A stretch of DNA of 64,000 nt from Sabulibacter ruber (lineage in GTDB: Bacteria; Bacteroidota; Bacteroidia; Cytophagales; Hymenobacteraceae): positions 124,001-188,000 of the forward strand of contig NZ_JAFFID010000006.1 of NCBI RefSeq assembly GCF_017355955.1, read 5' to 3'. The position numbers were made by a program, and so were the translations under genes. Shown in pieces: positions 31,319-40,074 of the stretch; the stretch's first letter is position 1; the number at the start of each line of letters is the position of its first letter. The notes below the pieces were generated by a model that saw nothing but the letters and a program-made list of their open reading frames with translations, had not been told where the DNA came from and did not search any database.

Positions 31319-31723
31319 TGCAATACCACGGCATTGGGCCATGGGAAGACAACGGGGCTGGGTTCAAAATTCTGGACCACCTGCCGGAACAGGGGATAGA
31401 TCCCGGTGCCCTTCACCCAAGCGCTGGTAGGGCACCGGGATCTATCCCCCATCGCCAGCCCGTTTGACGATCTGTGGGCAATGGTTAACCTGGGCAGGAG
31501 GTATGGTTCTCCTTCCGGCTTTACTGCATGCGCCCCCTCACGTGGGTGCAAATGGCCTATTGAAGCGCCCTTAATTGACGGGGTAGTATGTGAGGAATGC
31601 CTCCTGAGCAGCCCTGTTCCTGATGCTTATGTCTTTAAAGCGGTGGTAATGTTCACACAGGAATAACACCCTTTACCGAAACCGAGAGATGCCATTGCTA
31701 CCGCTTTTATAAGGGATAAGCAA
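31319..31723. other. Gene-free stretch with a perfect inverted repeat
   Basis: No supported gene; the notable feature is the inverted repeat at 31392-31449. Overlapping short frames here are not convincing. Confidence 0.45.
31392..31449. repeat. Perfect 20-bp inverted repeat with 18-bp spacer
   Basis: The left arm GGGGATAGATCCCGGTGCCC (31392-31411) is exactly repeated in reverse complement at 31430-31449. It is too long and too distant from the hydrolase stop (73 bp) to be a simple terminator, although it may stop transcription between the convergent genes. Exact arms suggest a recent or selected structure. Confidence 0.65.
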
Positions 31724-32101
31724 TTACGCCGGAAGGGGAATCTCTTTTATTTTCTGCTTGTGCATACGTCCCCATTCCACCAGCGCCTCCAGTACCTTTT
31801 TGAGGGTCAGACTGTATTCAGTGGCTTCATATTCTACCACCACGGGGGTTGCCGTTGCGTAGACGTTTCTTTTCACGAAGCCATTAAGCTCCAGCTCCTT
31901 CAGCTCATGCGAAAGCACCCTGGGGGAAATGTTCTTGAGCGCCCGTTGAAGTTCATTGAAGCGTTTGCTTCCCCCCTCTATCAGCACCAAGGTGATCCTG
32001 AGCTTCCATTTGCCCCCTATCACATACAGGGCATCCTCGATAGCGGGCAGGCTTTCACAACACCCTCCGCTTTCCGATTGATCTGCTTCTTCTGTTTTCA
32101 T
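31724..32101 (-). CDS. HxlR-family transcriptional regulator
   Basis: This 125-residue winged-helix regulator has an N-terminal Cys-Cys pair (SGGCCESLPA), the core AIEDALYVIGGKWKLRITLVL, a recognition helix in ISPRVLSHELKELELNG and a wing YEATEYSLTLKKVL. The vicinal Cys pair is notable for redox or thiol-reactive sensing. It is divergent from the DoxX-like membrane protein gene with a palindrome between them, and probably controls the DoxX and FMN-reductase genes. Confidence 0.88.
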   Translation of the reverse strand: MKTEEADQSESGGCCESLPAIEDALYVIGGKWKLRITLVLIEGGSKRFNELQRALKNISPRVLSHELKELELNGFVKRNVYATATPVVVEYEATEYSLTLKKVLEALVEWGRMHKQKIKEIPLPA

Positions 32102-32118
32102 TACGGTTCAGGGTTATA

Positions 32119-32138
32119 TAGTAACCAATAGGTTACTA
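32119..32138. promoter_or_regulatory. Palindromic operator between HxlR and DoxX genes
   Basis: TAGTAACCAATAGGTTACTA has 8-bp perfect arms. Lying 17 bp from the HxlR start codon, it fits an autoregulated HxlR binding site. Confidence 0.65.
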
Positions 32139-32163
32139 CTATCCTTTTACATAGTCCTAACTT

Positions 32164-32189
32164 TTGTATAGTGAAGGTAGGTAATTTTG
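32164..32189 (+). promoter_or_regulatory. Candidate promoter of the DoxX-like gene
   Basis: TAATTTTG at 32182-32189 matches the Bacteroidota -7 consensus. A TTG at 32164-32166 lies 15 bp upstream, slightly short of the usual spacing. The ATG is 21 bp downstream of the -7 box. Confidence 0.45.
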
Positions 32190-32210
32190 ACCTGAAAAAC
32201 AGAATGAATC

Positions 32211-32612
32211 ATGAAAAACAAAATCCTATCGGCGCTCACCCTTCTGTTCGGCCTGATGATGGTCAGCTTCGGGCTGAACAAATTCTTCCACTACATGCCC
32301 ATGCCGGAACCCTCCCCGGAAATGATGCCCATTATAATGGCCCTTGTAGCCACCGGGTGGATTCTTCCCCTCGTGGCTGTCGCTGAGATAGTGGGGGGTG
32401 TCCTCATCGCCATTCCCAGGTACAGGGCCCTGGGTGCCCTTATCATATTCCCGGTAATGGTCGGCATTGTCGTGCATCACCTTGCACATGACATAGCGGG
32501 CATTGGCATGAGCCTGGCTCTTTTCGCCATAAACGTTTGGGTCATTTTTGAGAACAGGGAGAAGTACCTGCCCATGGTAGGCCCCACGCCAATCCACAAC
32601 CAGGGAGCTTAG
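32211..32612 (+). CDS. DoxX-like membrane protein
   Basis: This 133-residue protein has four hydrophobic helices: LSALTLLFGLMMVSFGLNKF, MMPIIMALVATGWILPLVAV with the following AEIVGGVLIAI, ALGALIIFPVMVGIVVHHL, and MSLALFAINVWVIF. The first carries the FGLNKF motif of the DoxX/DoxD family. Members act in redox-linked membrane processes, often regulated with oxidoreductases. It is the first gene of a likely two-gene operon with the FMN reductase (102 bp apart) under the divergent HxlR regulator. The substrate is not known. Confidence 0.82.
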   Translation: MKNKILSALTLLFGLMMVSFGLNKFFHYMPMPEPSPEMMPIIMALVATGWILPLVAVAEIVGGVLIAIPRYRALGALIIFPVMVGIVVHHLAHDIAGIGMSLALFAINVWVIFENREKYLPMVGPTPIHNQGA

Positions 32613-32713
32613 TGTAGGCTTAATGCGCCCTTTTAAAGGCTAAAACGCTGGTAACAGGCGTAGAGGAGCGCAAAGAAATCCAATAGACTTTCCAATCAAA
32701 CAAATAAAAGAAT

Positions 32714-33295
32714 ATGGTAAAAATCGCAATCATAACCGGAAGCACCCGGCCGGGCCGGGTGAATGAGCAAGTCGCCAAATGGGTAGTGGAAGAGGCGAAA
32801 GAGCGGCAGGATGCGGACTATGAACTGGTGGATATAGCTGACTATCTCCTTCCGCTTTTCGATGAACCACTATCCCCCCTCTGGAAGAACTATGCCCATG
32901 AGCATACCAAAAGGTGGTCAGAAAAAATCGGATCCTTTGACGGGTATGTATTCGTCACGCCGGAGTATAACCACAGCACGTCCGGCGCACTCAAGAATGC
33001 CATAGATTACCTGTACCATGAGTGGGGGAACAAGGCCGCCGGCTTTGTGAGCTACGGCGGGTCGGCCAACGGGACAAGGGCAGTGGAACACCTGAGGTTG
33101 ATTATGGGGGAGCTGTTGGTGGCCGATGTTCGGGCTCAGGTGGCCTTGTCTCTGTTCACTGATTTTGAGAACTATACCGTATTCAAATCCACTGCTGAAC
33201 ACCAAAAGCAGCTTAACCTTATGCTTGACCAGGTGACCGCTTGGTCTGCCGCCTTACAACCGGTGCGGGCAGCCCAGGTTTATGAAGCTGTTTAG
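32714..33295 (+). CDS. NADPH-dependent FMN reductase
   Basis: This 193-residue flavoprotein has the NADPH-dependent FMN reductase (flavodoxin-like) fold. The phosphate-binding GSTRPGRVNEQVAKWV loop is at residue ~9, the FMN-contact PEYNHSTSGALKNAIDYLYHE motif near residue 83, and the VSYGGSANGT stretch near residue 115. It reduces FMN or quinones with NAD(P)H in the cytosol. Its position downstream of an HxlR/DoxX pair fits quinone or electrophile defence, the usual role of YodB-type regulons. Confidence 0.9.
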   Translation: MVKIAIITGSTRPGRVNEQVAKWVVEEAKERQDADYELVDIADYLLPLFDEPLSPLWKNYAHEHTKRWSEKIGSFDGYVFVTPEYNHSTSGALKNAIDYLYHEWGNKAAGFVSYGGSANGTRAVEHLRLIMGELLVADVRAQVALSLFTDFENYTVFKSTAEHQKQLNLMLDQVTAWSAALQPVRAAQVYEAV

Positions 33296-33333
33296 CTTAT
33301 TTGACTTGTTTTGGCACATGTCCTGAAATTTCC

Positions 33334-33358
33334 TGTTTAGCGGCTGTTCTCAGGAAAG
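33334..33358 (+). repeat. Dispersed intergenic repeat, copy 6
   Basis: TGTTTAGCGGCTGTTCTCAG plus GAAAG matches the family core. Here it is part of a hairpin (TAGCGGCT / AGCCGCTA, 33338-33367), so this copy could also form an RNA stem after the FMN reductase gene. Confidence 0.6.
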
Positions 33359-33447
33359 TAGCCGCTAATCGGGAATCCAGAGTACCCGAAGCGAGTAGAA
33401 TTGGATAACGCTGGACAGCTTCTAAAAGACAGATTCGGATGTATGAT

Positions 33448-33481
33448 AAGGACTGACGTTGCATCAACCACGTCAGCCCTT
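33448..33481. terminator. Bidirectional terminator candidate between convergent genes
   Basis: CTGACGT and ACGTCAG pair exactly, and AAGG/CCTT extend the stem across one unpaired base on each side. It lies between the stop codons of the FMN reductase (+) and NTF2-like (-) genes. Confidence 0.55.
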
Positions 33482-33512
33482 GTTTGCCTATCATTTTCTT
33501 GAAGTACCTTTT

Positions 33513-33836
33513 TCAGCCTGTTATTTTCAATGACTGAATCAGTTCCTCTTCTAATACAAGATGATAACTCAACACAGCCGGGCTGCCGGGAAATGAACCT
33601 GATACCTCCGCTTTTAATTCACTTTGTGCTTCGGATTCCTTGAATTCAATCGGCTTCATAACCGATTTGTAATTCTCGTTTGCGGCTTCTATCCACTGCT
33701 GGATTTCGGCTTTCCCATGGTAGGTTTTTCCCTCGTCTATCACCATGGCTTCTTCAGTGAAACAGTTGGCGTAAGCAGCACTGTCGTGCGTATTCTGCGC
33801 CTTTACTAAATCTGACACAACATTCGGTAAGTCCAT
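33513..33836 (-). CDS. NTF2-like (SnoaL/DUF4440-type) protein
   Basis: This 107-residue protein fits the NTF2-like cone fold: a first helix MDLPNVVSDLVKAQNTHDSA, AYANCFTEEAMVIDEGKTYHG, then IQQWIEAANENYKSVMKPIE and beta strands to a C-terminal SYHLVLEEELIQSLKITG. Small stand-alone members act as enzymes or ligand binders. It lies 20 bp downstream of the SDR gene in the same direction and should be co-transcribed with it. A pair of an SDR and an NTF2-like protein suggests a shared small-molecule substrate. Confidence 0.8.
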   Translation of the reverse strand: MDLPNVVSDLVKAQNTHDSAAYANCFTEEAMVIDEGKTYHGKAEIQQWIEAANENYKSVMKPIEFKESEAQSELKAEVSGSFPGSPAVLSYHLVLEEELIQSLKITG

Positions 33837-33856
33837 ATTTTCTTGTTTTATGGTTG

Positions 33857-34651
33857 TTAAATGGTTGGTATTGTCCCTCCGTCGATGACGTATTCCGTCC
33901 CGGTGAGGTAATTGGCCCTTGGGGAAACCAGAAAGCCAACCAGCTCGGCCACCTCCTCGGGCTTGGCCGGCCTCCCGATCGGGATCCCGCCTAAGGACTC
34001 CAAAACATTCTCCGTGGCCTGCTCCACTGTGCTGTTTGAACTTTGGGCAATCCGTTCCATCATTTTTGCAGCGGCTGAAGTCATAATCCAGCCTGGTGAG
34101 ACGGACAGGACCCGCACCCCCTTGGGCGCCACCTCGTTGGACAGGCCTTTGCTGTAATTGGCAAGTCCGGCCTTCGCGGCGGCATAAGGCAAGGTGGAGT
34201 CATACAGCGGCAGTTTGCCCTGGATGGAGGTGATGTGGATAATGACACCGCTTCCCCGGTCTATCATCCGGGGCAAGAACCCTCTGTCCAAGCGAACAGG
34301 GGCCAGCAGGTTGGTCTGGATGGACTTTTCCCAGTCCCCGTCCGTCAGCACGGCAAACCCGCCGCCCGGGGTCTCCGACCCTCCCAGGTTGTTTACCAGA
34401 ATATCCAGATTGCCGTATTGTGAGAAGACCTCTTGGACTACTTTTCGGGTGCCCTCCGGCGTGCTTAGGTCAGCCGAGTTGAAATGGAGGTCCTCATTCG
34501 GGGCTTCGGGTTGGTTCCTTGCGGTGACGATGACCGTTGCCCCGGCCTGGAGCAGGCGCTCGGCGATGGCTTTCCCGGTTCCTTTGGTGCCGCCGGTCAC
34601 CAGGGCGACCTTGCCTGACAACTCGTTGTTGAAATCAAAGTGCTGTTCCAT
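33857..34651 (-). CDS. Short-chain dehydrogenase/reductase
   Basis: This 264-residue classical SDR has the cofactor loop TGGTKGTGKAIAERLL (~residue 18), NNLGG in place of NNAG, and the catalytic Ser-Tyr-Lys set in HITSIQGKLPLYDSTLPYAAAKAG. It ends with the common LTGTEYVIDGGTIPT tail. It reduces or oxidises an unknown carbonyl/alcohol with NAD(P)(H). The ATG at 34651 is used. It is divergent from the HxlR gene at 34776 and first in an operon with the NTF2-like gene. Confidence 0.88.
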   Translation of the reverse strand: MEQHFDFNNELSGKVALVTGGTKGTGKAIAERLLQAGATVIVTARNQPEAPNEDLHFNSADLSTPEGTRKVVQEVFSQYGNLDILVNNLGGSETPGGGFAVLTDGDWEKSIQTNLLAPVRLDRGFLPRMIDRGSGVIIHITSIQGKLPLYDSTLPYAAAKAGLANYSKGLSNEVAPKGVRVLSVSPGWIMTSAAAKMMERIAQSSNSTVEQATENVLESLGGIPIGRPAKPEEVAELVGFLVSPRANYLTGTEYVIDGGTIPTI

Positions 34652-34721
34652 ACCTTTCTTTTTTGATGCAAAAATGGGAGGTATGTATAGCCACATCAAG
34701 TACGGAAAAACGAATCATATA

Positions 34722-34737
34722 GGGATAAATTTATCCC
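34722..34737. promoter_or_regulatory. Palindromic operator between SDR and HxlR genes
   Basis: GGGATAAATTTATCCC is a perfect 16-bp palindrome in the middle of the 124-bp divergent region. It is the likely binding site of the HxlR protein encoded at 34776. Confidence 0.65.
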
Positions 34738-34775
34738 CTATTGCACCTTTTCAAACAATGGGATAACATTACAAT

Positions 34776-35123
34776 ATGTACCAAAGGAAAATACCGCCAA
34801 GCCTGAACTGTGGCCTTGACCTGATCGGCGAGGTGCTCTACGGTAAATGGAAAATCCGTCTGCTGTGGTTTATCAACGAGGGGAACAGACGCCCCAGCGA
34901 ATTGCAGCGGAAGATACCGGACGCCTCCCGTCGGGTCCTGAACATGCAGCTGAAAGAGCTGGAGGAGCACGGGTTGGTCTCAAAGGTTATCCACCCGGTT
35001 GTTCCGCCGAAGGTGGAGTACAGCCTGACTGACTTTGGGGAATCCCTGATCCCCGTCTTATCAGCCCTTGGGAATTGGGGCGATGAACACCAGGAACGTT
35101 TGCGGTCTGTTATTCTGAAGTGA
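34776..35123 (+). CDS. HxlR-family transcriptional regulator
   Basis: This 115-residue winged-helix protein has a single N-terminal Cys (SLNCGLDL), the core IGEVLYGKWKIRLLWFI, a recognition helix ASRRVLNMQLKELEEHG and a wing VEYSLTDFGESLIPVL. It is the third intact HxlR regulator in the window and stands divergent from an SDR/NTF2-like operon with a palindrome between them. Control of that operon, possibly by oxidants or quinones acting at the Cys, is inferred. Confidence 0.88.
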   Translation: MYQRKIPPSLNCGLDLIGEVLYGKWKIRLLWFINEGNRRPSELQRKIPDASRRVLNMQLKELEEHGLVSKVIHPVVPPKVEYSLTDFGESLIPVLSALGNWGDEHQERLRSVILK

Positions 35124-35337
35124 TTGGAAAACACCTACCTTGTATAACTGCCTTCCTGCAAGGTATCCCAAAGAATCACGGTTTCAATCCGTTTAGGAAA
35201 GTACTTGGCAGCTTATTACATATCGGTTTTCCGAATCTGTTGATAGCCGCCTCCATGGGATTGCCTTACTGTAACCCACCGCCCTACTGCCCGTGATTAA
35301 GAAAGTTTTGTATCAGTATCTATCTACATCAAAGGCT

Positions 35338-36252
35338 ATGCTCCGGATATGTTTCGTTTGCGCCCTTCATTTCATCTTTTCTATCAGCCTTTGCGCGCAG
35401 GCACCCACGCAGCAGTCCCATCCCAACCCACGAGATAGGGTCTATGCGGCACCGGAAAGTGTTTTCAGGATGTTCAGGGAAGCCGGAATGGATCCATCGG
35501 ACCATGCGTTAACGGCGGGTGAGAAAGCCAAGGTAGAGAAAGCCTTCGCTGCTTTGCCTCCCCTGCACCAGAGGATCCTCAAAGGGCATCTACATAGCAT
35601 CAGCTTCATGGATAACATGCCCAACACGGCGCTCACCTCGCCCGTGAAAACCCCGGATTCCACTAAGATGTACAACATTACCTTTCGGGCGGGAATACTC
35701 CATGAGACCGTTTCGGAGTGGGCTACCCAGAAAGAATCAACCTGTTTCGACCGATCAGAAAACCAGGGCTATGAAATCAAGGTGGAGGCAGGCGGATTGG
35801 ACGCCTTTCTGTTTGTCTTGCTGCACGAGGCGACGCACGTGGTGGACGCGGTTCTGGAAATCACCCCGCACCCCGAGCAGAGAGAAGCTTTGGTGAAACC
35901 GACCCCGTTCACGAAGAATGTCTGGCACAAAATGAACGTGCCAACGCCCAATTCCACCGATTCACTGCTGGAGAAAACCCGGTTCCGCAATGGCAACAGG
36001 CTATCCATAACCTTAGCGCCTGAGGTTTACAGAAAGCTAAGTAAAAAGCCATTCCCCTCTTTATACGGAATGGCTAGCTGGTTTGAGGACCTCGCGGAAC
36101 TTGAGAGCATCTATCATCTGACCAGGAAGATGGATCAACCTTTTCGCGTAATAGTCCGAAAGGACGATGATGAGCTATTCCGGTTTGAGCCAATGAAGAA
36201 TAAACAGGTGAAAAAGCGATTCCGCTACTTAAAGCTTTTCTATTCGGCATGA
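35338..36252 (+). CDS. Secreted putative zinc metallopeptidase (HExxH)
   Basis: This 304-residue exported protein starts at ATG 35338 with a signal peptide (MLRICFVCALHFIFSISLCAQ). The mature chain contains LFVLLHEATHVVDAVLEITP near residue 175, an exact HExxH zincin motif followed by a hydrophobic helix. A possible third ligand is the Glu in MASWFEDLAELES (~residue 248), in the place where gluzincin-type enzymes carry one. The family is not recognised beyond the motif. There is no lipobox, so it is periplasmic or secreted. It stands alone. Confidence 0.65.
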   Translation: MLRICFVCALHFIFSISLCAQAPTQQSHPNPRDRVYAAPESVFRMFREAGMDPSDHALTAGEKAKVEKAFAALPPLHQRILKGHLHSISFMDNMPNTALTSPVKTPDSTKMYNITFRAGILHETVSEWATQKESTCFDRSENQGYEIKVEAGGLDAFLFVLLHEATHVVDAVLEITPHPEQREALVKPTPFTKNVWHKMNVPTPNSTDSLLEKTRFRNGNRLSITLAPEVYRKLSKKPFPSLYGMASWFEDLAELESIYHLTRKMDQPFRVIVRKDDDELFRFEPMKNKQVKKRFRYLKLFYSA

Positions 36253-37104
36253 TCTTACTAGGATCTTATAACAAGATCCGGTGATTGCGGATCATCTCCA
36301 GCAGTGGCTTCAATCCCAAGTGAATCCGCCCCACCGGCGGTAGAGGATGCTCAAGATCGTCTTCGACCGGATAGAGGGCCTGCGCCCCTGGGGCAGGCTG
36401 CTCGGGGACCAGATCCCGGGCTCCTACCCCGGGCAGGTCTCCCTCAGGCCCCAGGCTGCGGAGGGCAAAGCATAGGGCGGCGTTTGGGAAGGGAAGGGCT
36501 TTCCTCCTCTGACGAAAATAGGGCTCCTTGGCAGGGAGGCCGCCATATTGGTCCCCGATATCCATTCATATGAAGAGAGGACATCTGCTCTACAGAGCAT
36601 CCCCTACAGGGTAAGGATTTTACCTCGGCTAGAAGATCCCTCCTCGGATAGGTGCCCTCCGGCCCTTTCACCTGCGGACCGTGTCCCACTTTCCTTCTCC
36701 CCGATGTACCGTCCAGTCCCATTTGGTATTCATTGCCCTGGACCAGCAGCATACATATATCCCTGCACCGGGTTTTTCCAACCCTTGAATGCTCCATTGC
36801 ACTTCCGAGGGTCCGGGCTGCCCTGTCCCTACGACAACCGGAGAGGGATAGCCCTAGCCCTCGGCCCCCTTTGCCACTAATCCGCCGCCCCGTCTGGCTT
36901 CGGGTATGCTTCTGCCAAGGCTGGCCAACCGGAAAATTGTTTCTTTTAGCTGGGAAGCAGTAGGTAAAAATAGAATGGTTGAATCTCGTCCCGGGAGTAA
37001 CGGGTGTTGGGCCTGAAGCTGTATATTTAGACTTTTTAAAGGACAATAGGATCCCTCAATACACCCCCAGGCGAGTCTACGCCATTTCTATAGAAGATTA
37101 TCAT
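36253..37104. other. Longest gene-free stretch (~850 bp)
   Basis: Frames occur on both strands (e.g. 36444-37046 minus, 36548-36880 plus), but they overlap, are Pro/Arg-rich and show no domain. A 42-codon plus frame from 36348 (MLKIVFDRIEGLRPWGRLLG) looks most protein-like and may be a relic. The last ~100 bases must hold the promoter of the T9SS repeat protein. Confidence 0.4.
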
Positions 37105-40074
37105 ATGCGTTTTTTTACAACAACAAAGCTTGTCTACACCCTTGCCCTGTTTGTATCCCTTATTTTGACCAGCAACGGTATACTGGCCCAGATCCCTGTC
37201 TTCGAGAAATGGGACAGGACTTTGGGCGGGGACGGGGATGACATCTTCCGCTCCATGGCCATCACCCCCGACGGGGGAATTATTTTGGGAGGGTTTACAA
37301 ACTCAGGCGCCGTAGGGGATTTGACGGTGGGGAGCAATGGCTCCAGGAGCTACTGGGTGGTGAAATTACGCGCCGACGGCACAAAGGCCTGGGACAAGAC
37401 CTTCTCCAGCGGGGGCATGGATTTCCTATCCTCGGTCATACCCACGGCCGACGGCGGGTACCTGGTCGGGGGGACCACCTGGTCCGGTGCCGCCATGCGG
37501 GACAAGTCGGAGGGTACCAGGGGGAATGATGACTACTGGGTCCTCAAGCTGGACGGCAACGGCAACAAAGTCTGGGACAGGACCTTCGGGGGCTCGACAA
37601 AGGACGAGCTCAAGGTTATGGTGCAGTCACCGGATGGGGGATTCCTCATTGGGGGCTCCTCCTTCTCGGGCATATCCGGCGACAAAACCGGGGCGACAAG
37701 GGGGCAGACGGACTACTGGATCATAAAACTCAGCCCTGACGGCACCAAGCTATGGGATAAGACCATCGGGGGGGATTACCTGGATGACCTCTCCAGCATT
37801 GCCCTGGTGCCGGGCGGCGGGTATATCCTGGGGGGGACCTCCGGGTCGGACGCCTCAGGCGAGAAGACGGAGCCCAGAAAGGGCAACCACGGCAGCAGCC
37901 TCGATTACTGGGTGGTTAAAACCGATGAGGAGGGGAACAAGCTATGGGATAGGAGCCTGGGCGGCGAGGGTTGGGAGCAGCTGAACACCGTCGTCATGTC
38001 CCCCCAGGGGGATATCCTGTTGGGCGGAAACTCGAACTCGGATAAGGGGTTCGACAAATCGGCGGGCAACGTCAGTGCCTACTCCGGGGGGTACCGGATG
38101 GATTTCTGGGTAGTGAAGCTGGCTGCCGATGGCACAAAGCTCTGGGACGGAACCTATGGAGGGAACTATGAGGACCAGCTCTCCTCTATCCTGTTCACGC
38201 CCGACGGGGGGATGCTCCTGGCAGGCTCCTCCTCCTCCGGCGCCTCCACCGATAAGACAGATGTCAGCAGGGGCGATCTCGACTTCTGGGTCCTCAAACT
38301 TGACCGGGAGTACAACAAGGAATGGGACAAGGCGTTCGGGGGCACCCAGGCTGATGTATTGGGTGCCGCGCTCCCCACCCCTGACGGCGGGTTCCTTCTG
38401 GGTGGCTACTCCAAGTCGGACGAGGGCGGTGACAAATCCGGCTATCCGAGGGGCGGGAATGATATATGGGTACTGAAAGTGAAGCCTACGGACAAGGTGC
38501 TGCCAAGCCTTGTCCCCGTCACCAAGATTTGGGATAGGCGTTTTGGGGGGAGCGGCGGGGACAGGCTGGAATATATGGTCAACGCGCACGGGGGAGGGTA
38601 TCTCCTGGGAGGAACCTCCAATTCCCAGATCGGCGGGGACAGGACCGAGTACCATGGTTCCTGGGGATACGAGGATTTCTGGCTTGTGAAGATAGGGGAG
38701 GACGGCAGCAAGGACTGGGACAGGTCCTACGGCTCCCTTGGAACTGACATGCTCAGGTCCATCGTCAAGACGCCCGATGGGGGATACCTGCTGGCAGGCC
38801 ACTCGGACGGTTCGGTCAGCGGGGTCAAGACATCCCCGAGGAAAGGGCTTTGGCACTACTGGGTCCTCAAGATAGACAAGGCGGGGAAGGTGCAATGGGA
38901 CAGAACCTACGGGGGGAACGGGTCGGATTACCTGGCTGCCGTGGTCCCCACCCCGGACGGGGGGTTCCTGCTCGGGGGTAGCTCCACCTCAAGTGTCGGG
39001 CTGGACAAGTCGGAGGCCACCAGGGGGTACATGGACTATTGGGTAGTAAAGGTCGATGCCAGGGGAGAGAAGCAATGGGACAGGACCTTCGGCGGGGATG
39101 ATTCCGAGTTCCTTACCTCCCTGGTGGCTTCTCCCCAGGGAGGCTTTCTGTTGGGTGGATACTCTAACTCAAAGGCGAGCGGCCACAAGACTGCGAATTC
39201 CTCGGACGAAGACTTCTGGGTGGTCCAGGTTGACGCCAACGGCAACAAGGCGTGGGACCGGACGATTGTGCAGGAGGGGGACAACCAACTGGGTTCCGCT
39301 GTCCTCACCTCCGACGGAAACTACCTGCTGGGGGGCAACACGTACGCCCGTGAAACGCCGAACACGACCGCGCTGGAGGATTTCTACCTCGTCAAGCTGA
39401 ACCCGGGCGGCCACACCCTTTGGTCAAGGAGGTACGGAGGGCATGGGTCCGACCGTATCACCAGGATCATCCCGACCTCCGACGGAGGCTATCTGGTAGG
39501 GGGGGAGTCCTCCTCGGACGGAACCCGGGACAAGACCGAGGCATCGAGAAACACGGGCACCTATGATTACTGGGTGGTCAAACTCGGCGCCGACGCGGGG
39601 AAGCAATGGGACAAAACCTTGGGAGGGCACGAACATGAGCTGCTGACTTCCCTGCTGGAAACGCCGGGAGGGGACTTCCTCGTCGGGGGATACTCCCTGT
39701 CCGGGTTGGGTTGGGACAGAACGCAGGACGGGCGGGGAATGGATGACTACTGGGTAGTCAGGATAAGCAGCCAGGCGAAGACCGTCACCGGGACCGAGGA
39801 GGAAGCGGGTAAGCTCGCCTCTCCTTTGGTGCTTTCCCCTAACCCTACCCAGGGGGACTTCTACGTGAGGTACGGGGATGCACGCTCCGTTGCCGGCCGG
39901 GTCGACCTGGTACTCTATGACGGGTCGGGCCGAGTGGTTCTGAACCGGGCCGCGAATGGCCCGGAATTGCTCCAGGGGGTGCTGCTGAATTCAGCATCCC
40001 TACCGAAAGGCATGTATTTCCTGAGGATCCTCGGTTTGGACCTCCCTTTGACCAGGAAAGTCCTGATTAGATAA
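37105..40074 (+). CDS. T9SS-secreted 14-repeat protein (probable double seven-bladed propeller)
   Basis: This 989-residue protein begins at ATG 37105 with a signal peptide (LVYTLALFVSLILTSNGILA). From about residue 30 it consists of 14 repeats of ~60 residues with the core WDRTFGG, TPDGGFLLGG, S-x-S, DKS and DYWVVKLD-x-x-GNK. The only clear linker (TDKVLPSLVPV) lies exactly between repeats 7 and 8, suggesting two seven-bladed beta-propellers. The last ~85 residues are a T9SS type A sorting domain (LSPNPTQGDFYVRY to LTRKVLIR). Surface adhesion or ligand binding is likely; no enzyme motif is visible. The upstream TTG at 36979 is rejected because the signal peptide begins at 37105. Confidence 0.85.
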   Translation: MRFFTTTKLVYTLALFVSLILTSNGILAQIPVFEKWDRTLGGDGDDIFRSMAITPDGGIILGGFTNSGAVGDLTVGSNGSRSYWVVKLRADGTKAWDKTFSSGGMDFLSSVIPTADGGYLVGGTTWSGAAMRDKSEGTRGNDDYWVLKLDGNGNKVWDRTFGGSTKDELKVMVQSPDGGFLIGGSSFSGISGDKTGATRGQTDYWIIKLSPDGTKLWDKTIGGDYLDDLSSIALVPGGGYILGGTSGSDASGEKTEPRKGNHGSSLDYWVVKTDEEGNKLWDRSLGGEGWEQLNTVVMSPQGDILLGGNSNSDKGFDKSAGNVSAYSGGYRMDFWVVKLAADGTKLWDGTYGGNYEDQLSSILFTPDGGMLLAGSSSSGASTDKTDVSRGDLDFWVLKLDREYNKEWDKAFGGTQADVLGAALPTPDGGFLLGGYSKSDEGGDKSGYPRGGNDIWVLKVKPTDKVLPSLVPVTKIWDRRFGGSGGDRLEYMVNAHGGGYLLGGTSNSQIGGDRTEYHGSWGYEDFWLVKIGEDGSKDWDRSYGSLGTDMLRSIVKTPDGGYLLAGHSDGSVSGVKTSPRKGLWHYWVLKIDKAGKVQWDRTYGGNGSDYLAAVVPTPDGGFLLGGSSTSSVGLDKSEATRGYMDYWVVKVDARGEKQWDRTFGGDDSEFLTSLVASPQGGFLLGGYSNSKASGHKTANSSDEDFWVVQVDANGNKAWDRTIVQEGDNQLGSAVLTSDGNYLLGGNTYARETPNTTALEDFYLVKLNPGGHTLWSRRYGGHGSDRITRIIPTSDGGYLVGGESSSDGTRDKTEASRNTGTYDYWVVKLGADAGKQWDKTLGGHEHELLTSLLETPGGDFLVGGYSLSGLGWDRTQDGRGMDDYWVVRISSQAKTVTGTEEEAGKLASPLVLSPNPTQGDFYVRYGDARSVAGRVDLVLYDGSGRVVLNRAANGPELLQGVLLNSASLPKGMYFLRILGLDLPLTRKVLIR

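Noticed and set aside
36444..37046. 200-codon minus-strand frame in the large gap
   Set aside because: Its start and composition (Gly/Arg/Pro-rich, no pattern) do not resemble the genome's proteins, and it conflicts with plus frames of similar quality.
37200..39780. Tandem repeats considered as a CRISPR or DNA satellite
   Set aside because: The period is ~180 bp, the units vary mainly at codon level and the frame stays open; they are protein repeats.
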